DNA of 64,000 nt, from assembly GCA_018374355.1 (NCBI GenBank), contig JAHAFI010000013.1:1-64000 (forward strand), read 5' to 3'. Position numbers and translations under genes: made by a program. Below are positions 44,184 to 52,917 of the stretch, piece after piece. Below the pieces are notes generated by a model. The model saw nothing but the letters and a program-made list of their open reading frames with translations. It searched no databases and was not told the origin of the DNA. Position 1 is the stretch's first letter; the number at the start of each line of letters is the position of its first letter. This DNA comes from Clostridiales bacterium (GTDB lineage: Bacteria > Bacillota > Clostridia > Lachnospirales > Lachnospiraceae).

Positions 44184-45188
44184 TCAGCGGATCCGTTCCG
44201 GGAATCCCACCTTTTTCTGAACCTTCCGCAGTGTCTTATTCGCAAAATACTGAGCCTTCTCCGCATTATTCTTAATCACAGAATCCAGATAAGCCTTATC
44301 CTTTTCCAGTTCCTTCACACGATCCTGCAATGGTTTCAGCACGCTGACAACCGCTTCACCAACACCCATCTTAAAGTCGCCGTATCCTCTTCCGTCGAAT
44401 TCTCTCACTACTTCTTCCGGGGTCTTTCCGGTACATGCGCTGTAGATATCGATCAGATTCTTCACTCCCGGCTGCTCGTCTCTGTATGCCACACAGGCCT
44501 CAGAATCCGTCACTGCCCGCTTACACTTTCTCATAATAGTATCCGGATCATCCATCAGGTAGATGCTGGCATTAGGATTCTCATCGGACTTAGACATTTT
44601 CTTTGCCGGATCCTGAAGACTCATGATCTTCGCGCCCACTTTTCCGATATACGGTTCCGGTACAGTAAATACATCACCATAAATATTGTTGAAACGCACT
44701 GCCAGATCACGGGTCAGCTCCAGATGCTGCATCTGGTCAATACCAACAGGAACCACATCCGCCTGATACAGCAGGATATCGGCTGCCATCAGAACCGGAT
44801 AAGTGAACAGACCTGCGTTGATATTATCCGCATGCTTTGCAGACTTATCTTTAAACTGAGTCATACGGTTCAGCTCACCCATATAGGTAAAGCAGTTCAG
44901 AATCCATGACAATTCTGCATGACCGGATACATGAGACTGGTAATAAATACAGTTTTTCTCCGGATCAAGACCTGCCGCAATATACAGTGTCAGCAGCGCT
45001 CTCGCACGTTTTCTAAGCTCCGCCGGATTCTGCCGCACAGTAATAGAGTGCATATCTACCACACTGTAGAAGCATTCATATTCATCACTCAAAGTAACCC
45101 AGTTCTTCAGCGCCCCCAGATAATTCCCCAATGTCAAATTCCCTGTGGCCTGCATGCCACTGAAAAGTACCTTTTTATCGTTAATCAT
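44184..45188 (-). CDS. trpS: Tryptophanyl-tRNA synthetase
   Basis: Class I synthetase that charges tRNA-Trp. The 334 residues are the normal bacterial size. The HIGH-equivalent reads TGNLTLGN and the KMSKS loop is KKMSKSDENP. It has its own promoter at 45286-45314. The leader is too short and lacks a convincing T-box. The gene is transcribed away from copy C of the palindromic element. Confidence 0.96.
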   Translation of the reverse strand: MINDKKVLFSGMQATGNLTLGNYLGALKNWVTLSDEYECFYSVVDMHSITVRQNPAELRKRARALLTLYIAAGLDPEKNCIYYQSHVSGHAELSWILNCFTYMGELNRMTQFKDKSAKHADNINAGLFTYPVLMAADILLYQADVVPVGIDQMQHLELTRDLAVRFNNIYGDVFTVPEPYIGKVGAKIMSLQDPAKKMSKSDENPNASIYLMDDPDTIMRKCKRAVTDSEACVAYRDEQPGVKNLIDIYSACTGKTPEEVVREFDGRGYGDFKMGVGEAVVSVLKPLQDRVKELEKDKAYLDSVIKNNAEKAQYFANKTLRKVQKKVGFPERIR

Positions 45189-45535
45189 GATTGTATACCT
45201 CGCTGTTTCGTCATTTTATTATCCTATCAATCGGGCAAACCCCCTCAGTCCAAAGACATGAATTGCGGTGTACCCGGATGGATATAGTTTAGCATTGCAC
45301 TAAAAGAAAGTCAACGAATTCTGTCAGCGAACTTCTCACTTCTGCCTTATACTGTTATCTATTTCAGTCATCCACATCCATCTCAAACTTCACATTCTCA
45401 CCGATAACAGATTTACATCAATCGTCATAGAACAACTCCGACAAATTCCGGCAGAAGGCAAACAGTAGACACGAAGCAGAAAAGTCAAAAACCACCCCGT
45501 CCCCCGGTCTTCTCCCGGCATACAGATGGAAAACA
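45189..45535. other. Intergenic stretch between trpS and palindromic element copy C
   Basis: It holds the trpS promoter and leader. Beyond 45315 I find no credible gene or hairpin up to the start of copy C at 45536. Confidence 0.5.
45286..45314 (-). promoter_or_regulatory. Promoter of trpS
   Basis: On the minus strand TTGACT (45309-45314), 17 bp, TAAACT (45286-45291), about 95 bp before the start codon. Confidence 0.65.
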
Positions 45536-45783
45536 GCAGAGGGAGCGTGTATTCGTCCTGCGGGTCATCGCGGAGAATCTGTGGAAACACTAAGCGCCCG
45601 GCGGCTGAAGATTCCGGGAGACAGGCAGGCTCACAAAGCCTGACTGTCAGATGCACTGAAGCAGGAAAATCTTTCAGATTTTCGTGCTGAATTGCATCGG
45701 TGCCCGGAAACTTCAGCCGCCGGGCGCTTAGTGTTTCCACAGATTCGCAGCTGACCCGCAGGACGAATACACGCTCCCTCTGC
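45536..45783 (-). repeat. Large palindromic element, copy C
   Basis: A 248-bp palindrome 23 bp beyond the htpG stop. P1 and P2 are fused into 32 perfect pairs (45536-45567 with 45752-45783). Internal loop TCGCGGA lies opposite GCAGC. P3 is 36 perfect pairs (45575-45610 with 45711-45746). P4 is 45620-45648 (loop CACAA) and P5 is 45650-45698 (loop TTC). Junction strands GGGA and GGTGCCC are the same as in copies A and B. The ends GCAGAGGG/CCCTCTGC are shared with B only. Confidence 0.75.
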
Positions 45784-45806
45784 GTCCGCCACCATCTTCA
45801 CTTATC

Positions 45807-47888
45807 TTATTTCGTCAACAACAACATAACCTCATTACTTCTAGCAATAAACTTCGTCATCTCCTCCGGACTCAACTGCTTATGCGCCAGCATCGCCAAA
45901 TCATACAGCTGCTCACAAATCATCGGCACATGTTCTTCATCCTCTTTATGCTCCACCACATACTTCACCAGCGGATGATTTGCATTCAACACCAATGTCG
46001 TCTGGGTTCCACCCCCAAACATATTGGCATCCATGCCATACATCTTCATCATATCCTGCATTCTGCGGCTCTCTTCAGACAGAGTCATCATAGAAGAAAT
46101 ATTCTCATTTTTCAGCTTTTCAACCTTCACATCCAACTGCTCCTGATGCAATGCCTTCTTGAACACTTCTGTCAGAGAATCCGTCATCTCTTTCAGATCT
46201 TCCCCATCTTCCTTGAAGTTTTCTGTCAGCTCCGCATCAATTCTCTGGAATTTAACTTCTTCATTTTTCTGTTCCAGATGGGTAATAAACGCAGAATCAA
46301 TATTATGTTTCAGAATCACAGCATCCATGCCTTCTTCCTTAAACATATTGATATACTGGCTCTGCTGCACCTCGTCTGTCACATAGAAAACCGTAGTTTT
46401 CTCCTTTTCGCCGCTGTCTTCTGCTTTTACATCCTCTGCTTTCGCATCCTCTGCCTTTGTATCTGTTGTATCTGCATTTTCCTCTGTCACATCATCTTTT
46501 TTATTCTCTTCGATATAGTCCTTCAGCGTCAGATATTTGCCGTCCAGATTCTTATACAGAATATAATCATTCATCTTGTCCGCAAACTTGCTGTCCTTGA
46601 TGCATCCGAATTTGATAAACGGATTGATGTCATCCCAGTATTTCTCATAATCTTCTCTCGCTGTCTTGCACATGCCAGCCAGTTTGTCAGCCACTTTCTT
46701 GCTGATATAATCAGAAATCTTCTTCACAAATCCGTCATTCTGCAGCGCGCTTCTGGAAACGTTCAGCGGCAGATCCGGACAGTCGATCACACCTTTTAAC
46801 AGCATCAGAAATTCCGGGATCACTTCTTTGATATTATCCGCGATAAATACCTGATTGTTGTACAGTTTGATAGTACCCTCGATGGAATCATACTCTGTAT
46901 TGATTTTCGGGAAATACAAAATACCTTTCAGGTTAAACGGATAATCCATGTTCAGGTGAATCCAGAACAGCGGCTCCTTATAGTCCATAAATACTTTCCG
47001 GTAAAATTCTTTATACTCCTCATCCTTGCATTCATTCGGATGCTTTGTCCACAGCGGATGAATATCGCTCAGAGAAACCGGACGTTTATTGATCTTCACC
47101 TTATCTTTTGCCGGAGAAACTTCAACAACTTCCTTCTCTCCGTTCTCATTTTCTTTTTCCTCAGTCTTGGCTTCCTCATGAATATGCTCAACGACTACAT
47201 CGTCTTCTCTCAGATCTGCTTCGTCGATGGTCTCATATTCCTGCTCCGCATTTTCTTTTGACAGGAAGATCTCAACCGGCATGAAGGAACAGTATTTTTC
47301 CAGCACCTCACGCACACGGTATTCATTTGCAAACTCCAGACTTTCCTCATTCAAAAACAGAGTGATCTCTGTACCCACGGTAACTTTATCACCGTCTGTC
47401 ATATCATACTCGGAACCGCCGTCACACTCCCAATGCACCGGAGAAGCGCCCTCCTGATAGGACAGGGTATCGATGTGTACTTCCTCTGCTACCATAAATG
47501 CAGAATAGAATCCCAGTCCGAAATGTCCGATAATCTGGTCTTCATTTGTTTTATCCTTATATTTCTCCAAAAACTGGGTCGCACCGGAAAATGCGATCTG
47601 GGTAATGTATTCCTCTACCTCATCCGCAGTCATACCGATACCGGTATCGATAAATTTCAGGGTTTTCTTTTCCGGATTTACGATTACCTCAATTTTGTTT
47701 TTATGGTTTTCAGGGAAAGAAAATTCTCCCATCACTTCCAGTTTTTTCAGTTTTGTGATTGCGTCACAGCCATTGGAAACCAGCTCACGAACGAAAATAT
47801 CGTGATCGGAATACAGCCATTTTTTAATAATCGGAAAAATATTATCACTGTTAATAGAAAGATTGCCACGTTTTGCTTCCATGGTCAT
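45807..47888 (-). CDS. htpG: Molecular chaperone HtpG (Hsp90)
   Basis: ATP-dependent cytoplasmic chaperone. The 693 residues exceed the usual 620-640. The ATPase domain shows ELVSNGCDAITKL, DTGIGMTADE and GHFGLGFYSAFMV. The surplus lies in two acidic stretches: a charged linker after about residue 225 (Glu-Lys rich) and, in the middle domain after NKKDD, a run with repeated KAED units. GGAG precedes the ATG at 47888. A CIRCE operator lies upstream, so HrcA control is expected. Copy C of the palindromic element follows the stop. Confidence 0.95.
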   Translation of the reverse strand: MTMEAKRGNLSINSDNIFPIIKKWLYSDHDIFVRELVSNGCDAITKLKKLEVMGEFSFPENHKNKIEVIVNPEKKTLKFIDTGIGMTADEVEEYITQIAFSGATQFLEKYKDKTNEDQIIGHFGLGFYSAFMVAEEVHIDTLSYQEGASPVHWECDGGSEYDMTDGDKVTVGTEITLFLNEESLEFANEYRVREVLEKYCSFMPVEIFLSKENAEQEYETIDEADLREDDVVVEHIHEEAKTEEKENENGEKEVVEVSPAKDKVKINKRPVSLSDIHPLWTKHPNECKDEEYKEFYRKVFMDYKEPLFWIHLNMDYPFNLKGILYFPKINTEYDSIEGTIKLYNNQVFIADNIKEVIPEFLMLLKGVIDCPDLPLNVSRSALQNDGFVKKISDYISKKVADKLAGMCKTAREDYEKYWDDINPFIKFGCIKDSKFADKMNDYILYKNLDGKYLTLKDYIEENKKDDVTEENADTTDTKAEDAKAEDVKAEDSGEKEKTTVFYVTDEVQQSQYINMFKEEGMDAVILKHNIDSAFITHLEQKNEEVKFQRIDAELTENFKEDGEDLKEMTDSLTEVFKKALHQEQLDVKVEKLKNENISSMMTLSEESRRMQDMMKMYGMDANMFGGGTQTTLVLNANHPLVKYVVEHKEDEEHVPMICEQLYDLAMLAHKQLSPEEMTKFIARSNEVMLLLTK

Positions 47889-47956
47889 TCACACTCCTTT
47901 ATCTTCTTTTCAATTTTTAGAAATATCCATCCTAAGGATTTTTCCTGCTGCATTTA

Positions 47957-47985
47957 ATAGTAATACGCAAAAATCCAATTGTCAA
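47957..47985 (-). promoter_or_regulatory. Promoter of htpG
   Basis: On the minus strand TTGACA (47980-47985), 17 bp, TACTAT (47957-47962). Confidence 0.8.
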
Positions 47986-47992
47986 GATAAAA

Positions 47993-48019
47993 TTAGCACT
48001 CATTCGAAATGAGTGCTAA
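47993..48019. promoter_or_regulatory. CIRCE element (HrcA operator) upstream of htpG
   Basis: TTAGCACTC, nine bases, GAGTGCTAA: an exact match to the known CIRCE consensus. It ends 7 bp upstream of the -35 rather than over the transcription start. Confidence 0.95.
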
Positions 48020-48055
48020 TAATTTGATAAAAAATATAAAATTCCTCTAAAGTCA

Positions 48056-49036
48056 CTATGCTGTCTCCTGAATCACCAGCCGGTAATCCAGCATTTGTTC
48101 CCGTCGTCCGATTTTCGGATTCTGAATCATTTCCAGCAAAATTTCTGCTGCCCTGCGTCCGCTGTCCTGATATTCATAGTGAACGGTGGTCAGTCTGGGT
48201 GTCACAATATCCGCCACCACTCCGTGACCAATTCCGGTGATTTTTACCTCCCCGGGAATCCTTACTCCATGGTCCTTCAGACAGGCCGCCGCTCCTACTG
48301 CAATCATATCCGAAGCACAGAATACGCCGTCAATGGGCGCACCCTTTTTCAGCAGCTCTTCCATGGCCCGGTATCCCGACTCCATGGTAAAATCCGCCTC
48401 CCCATGAGGAATATCCTCCAGCCTCCTGCCGTATTCCTCCAAAGCCTTCTGTACCCCTGCAAACCGCTTTTCTCCGGCTGCCCGGTCCTTCCGGCTGACC
48501 CCCAGATAAGCAGGATGGGTGCACCCGGATTCAAGAAGATACCGCATCATATCACAGGCCGCTCCCTGATCGTTGTGGTACACACAGGAATACTCCCTGC
48601 TGTGCTGTCCCACAAGAACCACAGGAAATGCCATCCTCTTCAGCGCTTCCCTATGCTGTCCGGTAATCACCGATGCCGCCAAAATCAGTCCATCCACCTG
48701 ACTCTGCTCAAAACTTTTTAACAATTGAATTTCCTTTTCCGGGCTGCGGTTGGAATTCATCAGCAGCACATTATAGTTTTCCCGATCCATCACCTGACTG
48801 ATTCCTGACAGGATTTTCGGAACAGATTCCGAATCAATCTGGGGAACCACCACGCCTACCCGCCTGCTTTTTTTCGTCCGCATGGAGCGGGCATTTTCCG
48901 AGGGCTGATAGTTGGTCTCCTCCACAATTTTTTGAATCCGTTCTCTTTTTTCCTGACTCAGACTTCCGTCATTGAGGTACCGGGAAACTGCCGCGCTGGA
49001 AACACCAGCCAGTTTTGCAATTTCACTGATTGTCAT
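48056..49036 (-). CDS. LacI family transcriptional regulator
   Basis: A 326-residue sugar-responsive repressor. The N-terminal helix-turn-helix is TISEIAKLAGVSSAAVSRYLN, with the hinge near residues 45-60, then a periplasmic-binding-protein-like effector domain with VDGLILAAS, DGVFCASDMIA and ITGIGH. It starts 6 bp after the GH13 gene stop, so it is the second gene of that operon. It probably controls it through the operator at 51160-51173. Confidence 0.93.
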   Translation of the reverse strand: MTISEIAKLAGVSSAAVSRYLNDGSLSQEKRERIQKIVEETNYQPSENARSMRTKKSRRVGVVVPQIDSESVPKILSGISQVMDRENYNVLLMNSNRSPEKEIQLLKSFEQSQVDGLILAASVITGQHREALKRMAFPVVLVGQHSREYSCVYHNDQGAACDMMRYLLESGCTHPAYLGVSRKDRAAGEKRFAGVQKALEEYGRRLEDIPHGEADFTMESGYRAMEELLKKGAPIDGVFCASDMIAVGAAACLKDHGVRIPGEVKITGIGHGVVADIVTPRLTTVHYEYQDSGRRAAEILLEMIQNPKIGRREQMLDYRLVIQETA

Positions 49037-49042
49037 CTCCGG

Positions 49043-51133
49043 TTACTCCTGATTTTTCAGCAGCCAGTAGCTGCCGTACGCCGGAATCTGCACTCCTCTC
49101 GCTTCCATCCTGCGTCCGCTGAGAAGATCGGTATACATTCCGTCCTCCTCATTGATCCATGCAACCTTATCGTACTCGCTGAAATTAAACAGCGCCACCA
49201 GTTTCTCTCCGTTTTTCCTCTTCACCAATCCCAGAATGGAATCGTCCCATGTATCCAGCGTCTCCACATCGGCATCGGCTGCAAAACAGTCGTGACTGCT
49301 TCTGATTTCTTCCATTTTCTGCAGTCCATGGAAGATTTCAGCCTGAATCGTCCCTTCGGTATTGCGAAGCGCCGCCTTTTCCCACTGGAATTTTCCTCTG
49401 TGCAGATAACGGGAATCCTCCCATTTTTTCGGATCCTGATGGTAAGAATAATCATTTTCCTGTCCGATTTCATCTCCGCTGTAGATCACAGGGATTCCTG
49501 CCTGTGTCAGCATGTAGGCATGAAGGGTCAGATCAAAGCGTACCGCTTTTTGCAGCGCCTCTTCATTTCTCTCATACGCAGCTTTTTCCACTCCGCAAAG
49601 TGAAGCGGTCGTTCCGCACTGGCGGGCATCTCCGGAGGTTGGATCGTCATTGTACAGTTCTCCTCTTCCGAAATATTCCGGATATTTTCCTGTGAAGAAA
49701 TCGCTGAGATACCGTTTGTGCGCCACTTCCTCGATGCCGAACTGTTTCAGCCATTCATAATCCACTCCCCAGCCGATATCATCATGGCAGCGCAGGTAAT
49801 TTAAAAATACATAGTCCTTGGGAAGATGGTTTACAATGTCCATCTGCCGGCGAAGGAGACGGGTATCCCTTGTGGCAACGGTGTGCCATGTGGTTGCCAT
49901 GGTGGTTACATTGTAAAGCATATGGCATTCCGGCTTCTCAACGGTTCCGAAATACGGAACTACCTTTTCCGGTTCCATTACGACCTCACCTAAAAGCATT
50001 ACCCCCGGACACACGATTTCACAGATCATACGCATCATGCGGACGATGGTGTGAACCTGCGGAAGGTTCCGGCAGTTTGTTCCAAGCTGTTTCCAAATAT
50101 AGGGAACTGCATCGATCCTGATTACATCAATGCCCTTATTGGTAAGATTCAGCATATTGTAGATCATTTCATTCAGAACCACCGGATTCCAATAGTTCAG
50201 ATCCCACTGGTAAGGATAAAATGTAGTCATGACAAATTTGTTCCGATCCGGCAGCCATGTGAAATTTCCCGGCGCCGTAGTGGGAAATACCTGAGGAACT
50301 GTCTGTTCGAACTGGCTGGGAATATCGTAATTATCGTAAAAATAATAACGGTTCATGTACTCCGGTTCCCCGGCTCTCGCTCTCTTCGCCCATTCATGGT
50401 CTTCTGATGTATGGTTCATGACAAAATCCAGACACAGACTGATTCCCTTTTCCCTGCATTCATCTGCCAGACTCTCCAGATCCTCCATGGTTCCCAGTTC
50501 CGGCTGTACCTTCCTGAAATCGGCAACTGCGTAACCGCCGTCACTTCTGCCCTCCGGGGATTCCAGAAGGGGCATCAGATGAAGGTAGTTTACCTTGCAC
50601 TCCTGAACGTAATCCAGCTTTTCCCGCACCCCGTTGAGATTTCCGGCAAATGCATCCACATACATCATCATACCGAGAATGTCATTTTTCTTATACCAGT
50701 TTGGATTTGCCTCTCTTTTCCGATCCAGCTCCTTCAGACTGTCTTTTCTGTATTTATAGATGTTTTCAAGGTTGACGCACAGCTCATCAAATTCCTGCTG
50801 ACCGTTCTGGTAGAGTTCGTTATATAACCATTTCAGCTCGTCATAATGAACGGCCATTCTCTGCCGGAATTCATCCTCTTCCTGTTTTTCTTTTCCTTCG
50901 GCTTCTGCTTTTGCCTTTTCTTTGGCCGCTTTTTCCTCTGCCGCTTTTTTTGCTTCGGTTTCTGCTTTTGCCTTTTCCTCTGCTGCTTTTCTTGCTTCGG
51001 CTTCCGCCTTTTCCTTTTCTTCGGCTGCCTTTTCCTCTGCTGCCTTTTTAGCTTCTGCCTCGACCTTTTCTTCCCGGATTTTCGTCTGGAGCATTTTTTT
51101 GTTCTCCATCTTTTTCTTCATTCTAGCTTTCAT
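49043..51133 (-). CDS. GH13 amylosucrase/sucrose hydrolase-like enzyme with Ala-Lys-Glu-rich N-terminal extension
   Basis: A 696-residue alpha-amylase-family enzyme closest in layout to subfamily 4 (amylosucrase, sucrose hydrolase). Catalytic residues are Asp341 in VIRIDAVPYIW, Glu383 in LLGEVVM and Asp451 after RCH; region I is FVMNHTSEDHEWAK. Residues 21-88 are an unusual run of Ala, Lys and Glu repeats that should form one long charged helix. The start at 51133 follows AGGAG and lies after the mapped promoter; ATG 51190 would lie upstream of the -10. The LacI gene follows. Confidence 0.88.
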   Translation of the reverse strand: MKARMKKKMENKKMLQTKIREEKVEAEAKKAAEEKAAEEKEKAEAEARKAAEEKAKAETEAKKAAEEKAAKEKAKAEAEGKEKQEEDEFRQRMAVHYDELKWLYNELYQNGQQEFDELCVNLENIYKYRKDSLKELDRKREANPNWYKKNDILGMMMYVDAFAGNLNGVREKLDYVQECKVNYLHLMPLLESPEGRSDGGYAVADFRKVQPELGTMEDLESLADECREKGISLCLDFVMNHTSEDHEWAKRARAGEPEYMNRYYFYDNYDIPSQFEQTVPQVFPTTAPGNFTWLPDRNKFVMTTFYPYQWDLNYWNPVVLNEMIYNMLNLTNKGIDVIRIDAVPYIWKQLGTNCRNLPQVHTIVRMMRMICEIVCPGVMLLGEVVMEPEKVVPYFGTVEKPECHMLYNVTTMATTWHTVATRDTRLLRRQMDIVNHLPKDYVFLNYLRCHDDIGWGVDYEWLKQFGIEEVAHKRYLSDFFTGKYPEYFGRGELYNDDPTSGDARQCGTTASLCGVEKAAYERNEEALQKAVRFDLTLHAYMLTQAGIPVIYSGDEIGQENDYSYHQDPKKWEDSRYLHRGKFQWEKAALRNTEGTIQAEIFHGLQKMEEIRSSHDCFAADADVETLDTWDDSILGLVKRKNGEKLVALFNFSEYDKVAWINEEDGMYTDLLSGRRMEARGVQIPAYGSYWLLKNQE

Positions 51134-51159
51134 ACCGTTCTCCTCAACCGTTTCTTCTT

Positions 51160-51173
51160 TGTAATCGATTTCA
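51160..51173. promoter_or_regulatory. LacI-type operator ahead of the GH13-lacI operon
   Basis: TGTAATCGATTTCA is a 14-bp palindrome with central CG and one mismatched pair, typical of LacI-family sites, placed at the transcription start. Confidence 0.65.
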
Positions 51174-51178
51174 ATCCA

Positions 51179-51206
51179 ATTATAACACACCGTTTAAAAA
51201 ACACAA
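51179..51206 (-). promoter_or_regulatory. Promoter of the GH13-lacI operon
   Basis: On the minus strand TTGTGT (51201-51206), 16 bp, TATAAT (51179-51184). Confidence 0.65.
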
Positions 51207-51535
51207 TACCACAAAACCCGATTTTACATACAATTCCACCCAAAAAGTGACTGTTCCTACGTCAAACCTCAAATGCCTGTTAGCTTAATCTAGAATTTCT
51301 CCCACACCTCCGCACTAAGACTATTAGAACACACCTGAATCATGCAAAAACAATTCTTTGGACATATGAAAGGAGATTCACCCACCTATGTCCAAAATGC
51401 AGATTGCGCACTTATTTAGACCATAAAACGCAGTATTTTGGATATTATACAAGGAATTCCCATATATTTGTCCAATACGCGAATTCCTTCCTCCGCCAAA
51501 CGCAAGCTTCCGGCTTTTTCTTCTCCGACTTACTC

Positions 51536-51880
51536 CTATCGGTTCACCTCAATCTCCAGCATCCTGTCCACCACTGCATCTACCGTCTTTCTGCTCTCCT
51601 CACTGAGTTTTGCATATTTCTCCATATATTCCTGACTGGTCTCCGCCAGATGGGTTAATCTGGTTTTTCTCTCCACTGTTAATTTCTGTTCTGAAAATCC
51701 CAGCATATAATCAATGGATACGCCAAAAAGTTCTGCCATTTCAATCAGCAGACTGCCTCTCGGATCTCCTTCCCCTTTTTCAATCTTGCTGATTGTATTC
51801 TGGGAGCAGCCGATTTTTACTGCAAGCGTTAGCTGTGTCATTTTCTTTTGTTCTCTCAGCTCTTTAATTCTCGTCTGCAT
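51536..51880 (-). CDS. XRE family transcriptional regulator
   Basis: A 114-residue Cro/C1-type repressor. The helix-turn-helix is TQLTLAVKIGCSQNTISKIEKGE near residues 15-37, with the familiar FGVSIDYMLGFSE end. The C-terminal 45 residues are helical and may dimerise. The frame is open to a GTG at 51898; the ATG at 51880 behind AGGAG is preferred. No partner toxin or phage gene is adjacent, so its target is unknown. Confidence 0.9.
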   Translation of the reverse strand: MQTRIKELREQKKMTQLTLAVKIGCSQNTISKIEKGEGDPRGSLLIEMAELFGVSIDYMLGFSEQKLTVERKTRLTHLAETSQEYMEKYAKLSEESRKTVDAVVDRMLEIEVNR

Positions 51881-52046
51881 AAAATTTTTTCTCCTCACTT
51901 TTCTCCCAGTGTAACGAAAAAGAGGCCATTTCTTACTCTGTACAGAGTATTGCTCAACTTATTTTGGAGTATTTTCTTATATTTTATGCATTATCTTAAT
52001 AATTCTTTTATCTTTCTTAAAGTTCTCTTAGAACCTCTGGATTCCT

Positions 52047-52075
52047 TTGCTTTCCAAAATCATCTGTGCTATAAT
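52047..52075 (+). promoter_or_regulatory. Promoter of the PAP2 gene
   Basis: TTGCTT (52047-52052), 17 bp, TATAAT (52070-52075). Confidence 0.65.
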
Positions 52076-52117
52076 CCCATATGATGACGTAGAATTTACT
52101 GAGGAGGTGCATGTTGT

Positions 52118-52774
52118 ATGCTGAAACGCAGCAAACGTTTAATACCAATTGTTTTGTATGGGGCATTTTATATGATATGTTTTTCTTTACTGGAACAGAG
52201 ACCCGGGAAGTATCATCTGATCAATTCCAGTCTGGACCAAAAAATACCCTTTTGTGAATATTTTATTGTTCCCTATTTTCTGTGGTTCGCTTACATAGCA
52301 GGCACTGTGTTATTCTTCGTATATTTTAACGAGGACCGGACCGAATATATCAATCTTCTGGTTAATCTGGGCCTCGGTATGACTTTGTTCCTGATTGTCT
52401 CCTATGTGTATCCCAATGGACTGGCTCTCAGGCCCCATGAGTTCCCCAGAGACAATATTTTCACCGCCATGGTTCAATATCTTTACCGGATTGATACGCC
52501 TACCAATGTACTGCCAAGCATCCATGTGTACAACTCGGTTGCCGCATTCTGTGCGATTAATAGCTGCAGGAAGCTTCAGAAACACCGGATCATCCGCTAT
52601 TCCGCTTTTGTGCTGACGACTTTGATCGTTCTCTCAACGATGTTCTTAAAACAGCATTCCATTGCTGATGTGGCTACCGGCATTACCTTCAGCGTTGCCT
52701 CCTACATCGTCATTTATAAGGTTTATGCCCGCTCCACGGCAAAAGAGAAGCAGCATTCTACAGTACGAAAATAG
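52118..52774 (+). CDS. PAP2 family membrane phosphatase
   Basis: A 218-residue protein with about six membrane helices. The PAP2 active-site parts are NVLPSIHV and LKQHSIADVATG, with the two catalytic His residues. The first KxxxxxxRP motif is less clear (LRPHEFPRD). Family members dephosphorylate lipids such as undecaprenyl pyrophosphate or act as inositol phosphotransferases. AGGAGG lies about 10 bases ahead of the ATG. The gene stands alone between its promoter and a strong terminator. Confidence 0.85.
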   Translation: MLKRSKRLIPIVLYGAFYMICFSLLEQRPGKYHLINSSLDQKIPFCEYFIVPYFLWFAYIAGTVLFFVYFNEDRTEYINLLVNLGLGMTLFLIVSYVYPNGLALRPHEFPRDNIFTAMVQYLYRIDTPTNVLPSIHVYNSVAAFCAINSCRKLQKHRIIRYSAFVLTTLIVLSTMFLKQHSIADVATGITFSVASYIVIYKVYARSTAKEKQHSTVRK

Positions 52775-52818
52775 AAACAACTTTTTTACATCGATATTTT
52801 TTCCAACGACATAAAAAC

Positions 52819-52858
52819 ATCCCGGCAGGAAACCATTTTGAAGCTTTCCTGCCGGGAT
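52819..52858. terminator. Bidirectional terminator between PAP2 and GT2 genes
   Basis: ATCCCGGCAGGAAA (52819-52832) pairs perfectly with TTTCCTGCCGGGAT (52845-52858). T-rich tails occur on both sides. Confidence 0.85.
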
Positions 52859-52917
52859 ATTTTATGTCTGAATTTTTTTATATTGGGAGCAAAAGATATT
52901 TTAATCTTACCATCTTC

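Larger units (their letters stand above)
51134..51535. other. Stretch between the GH13 gene and the XRE regulator
   Basis: The first 70 bp hold the GH13 operator and promoter. Beyond them I see no credible gene. A 9-bp inverted repeat TTGGACATA (51357-51365) and TATGTCCAA (51386-51394) surrounds an AAAGGAG, with tiny frames of 12-17 codons nearby that I do not call as genes. Confidence 0.5.

Noticed and set aside
45189..45300. Possible T-box leader of trpS (GGGTACACCGCAA on the minus strand)
   Set aside because: It departs from the conserved T-box sequence, the leader is under 100 nt and no specifier stem or terminator is visible.
51370..51432. Tiny ORFs of 12-17 codons in the hairpin region upstream of the XRE gene
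   Set aside because: Too short and without support beyond a ribosome-site-like sequence.
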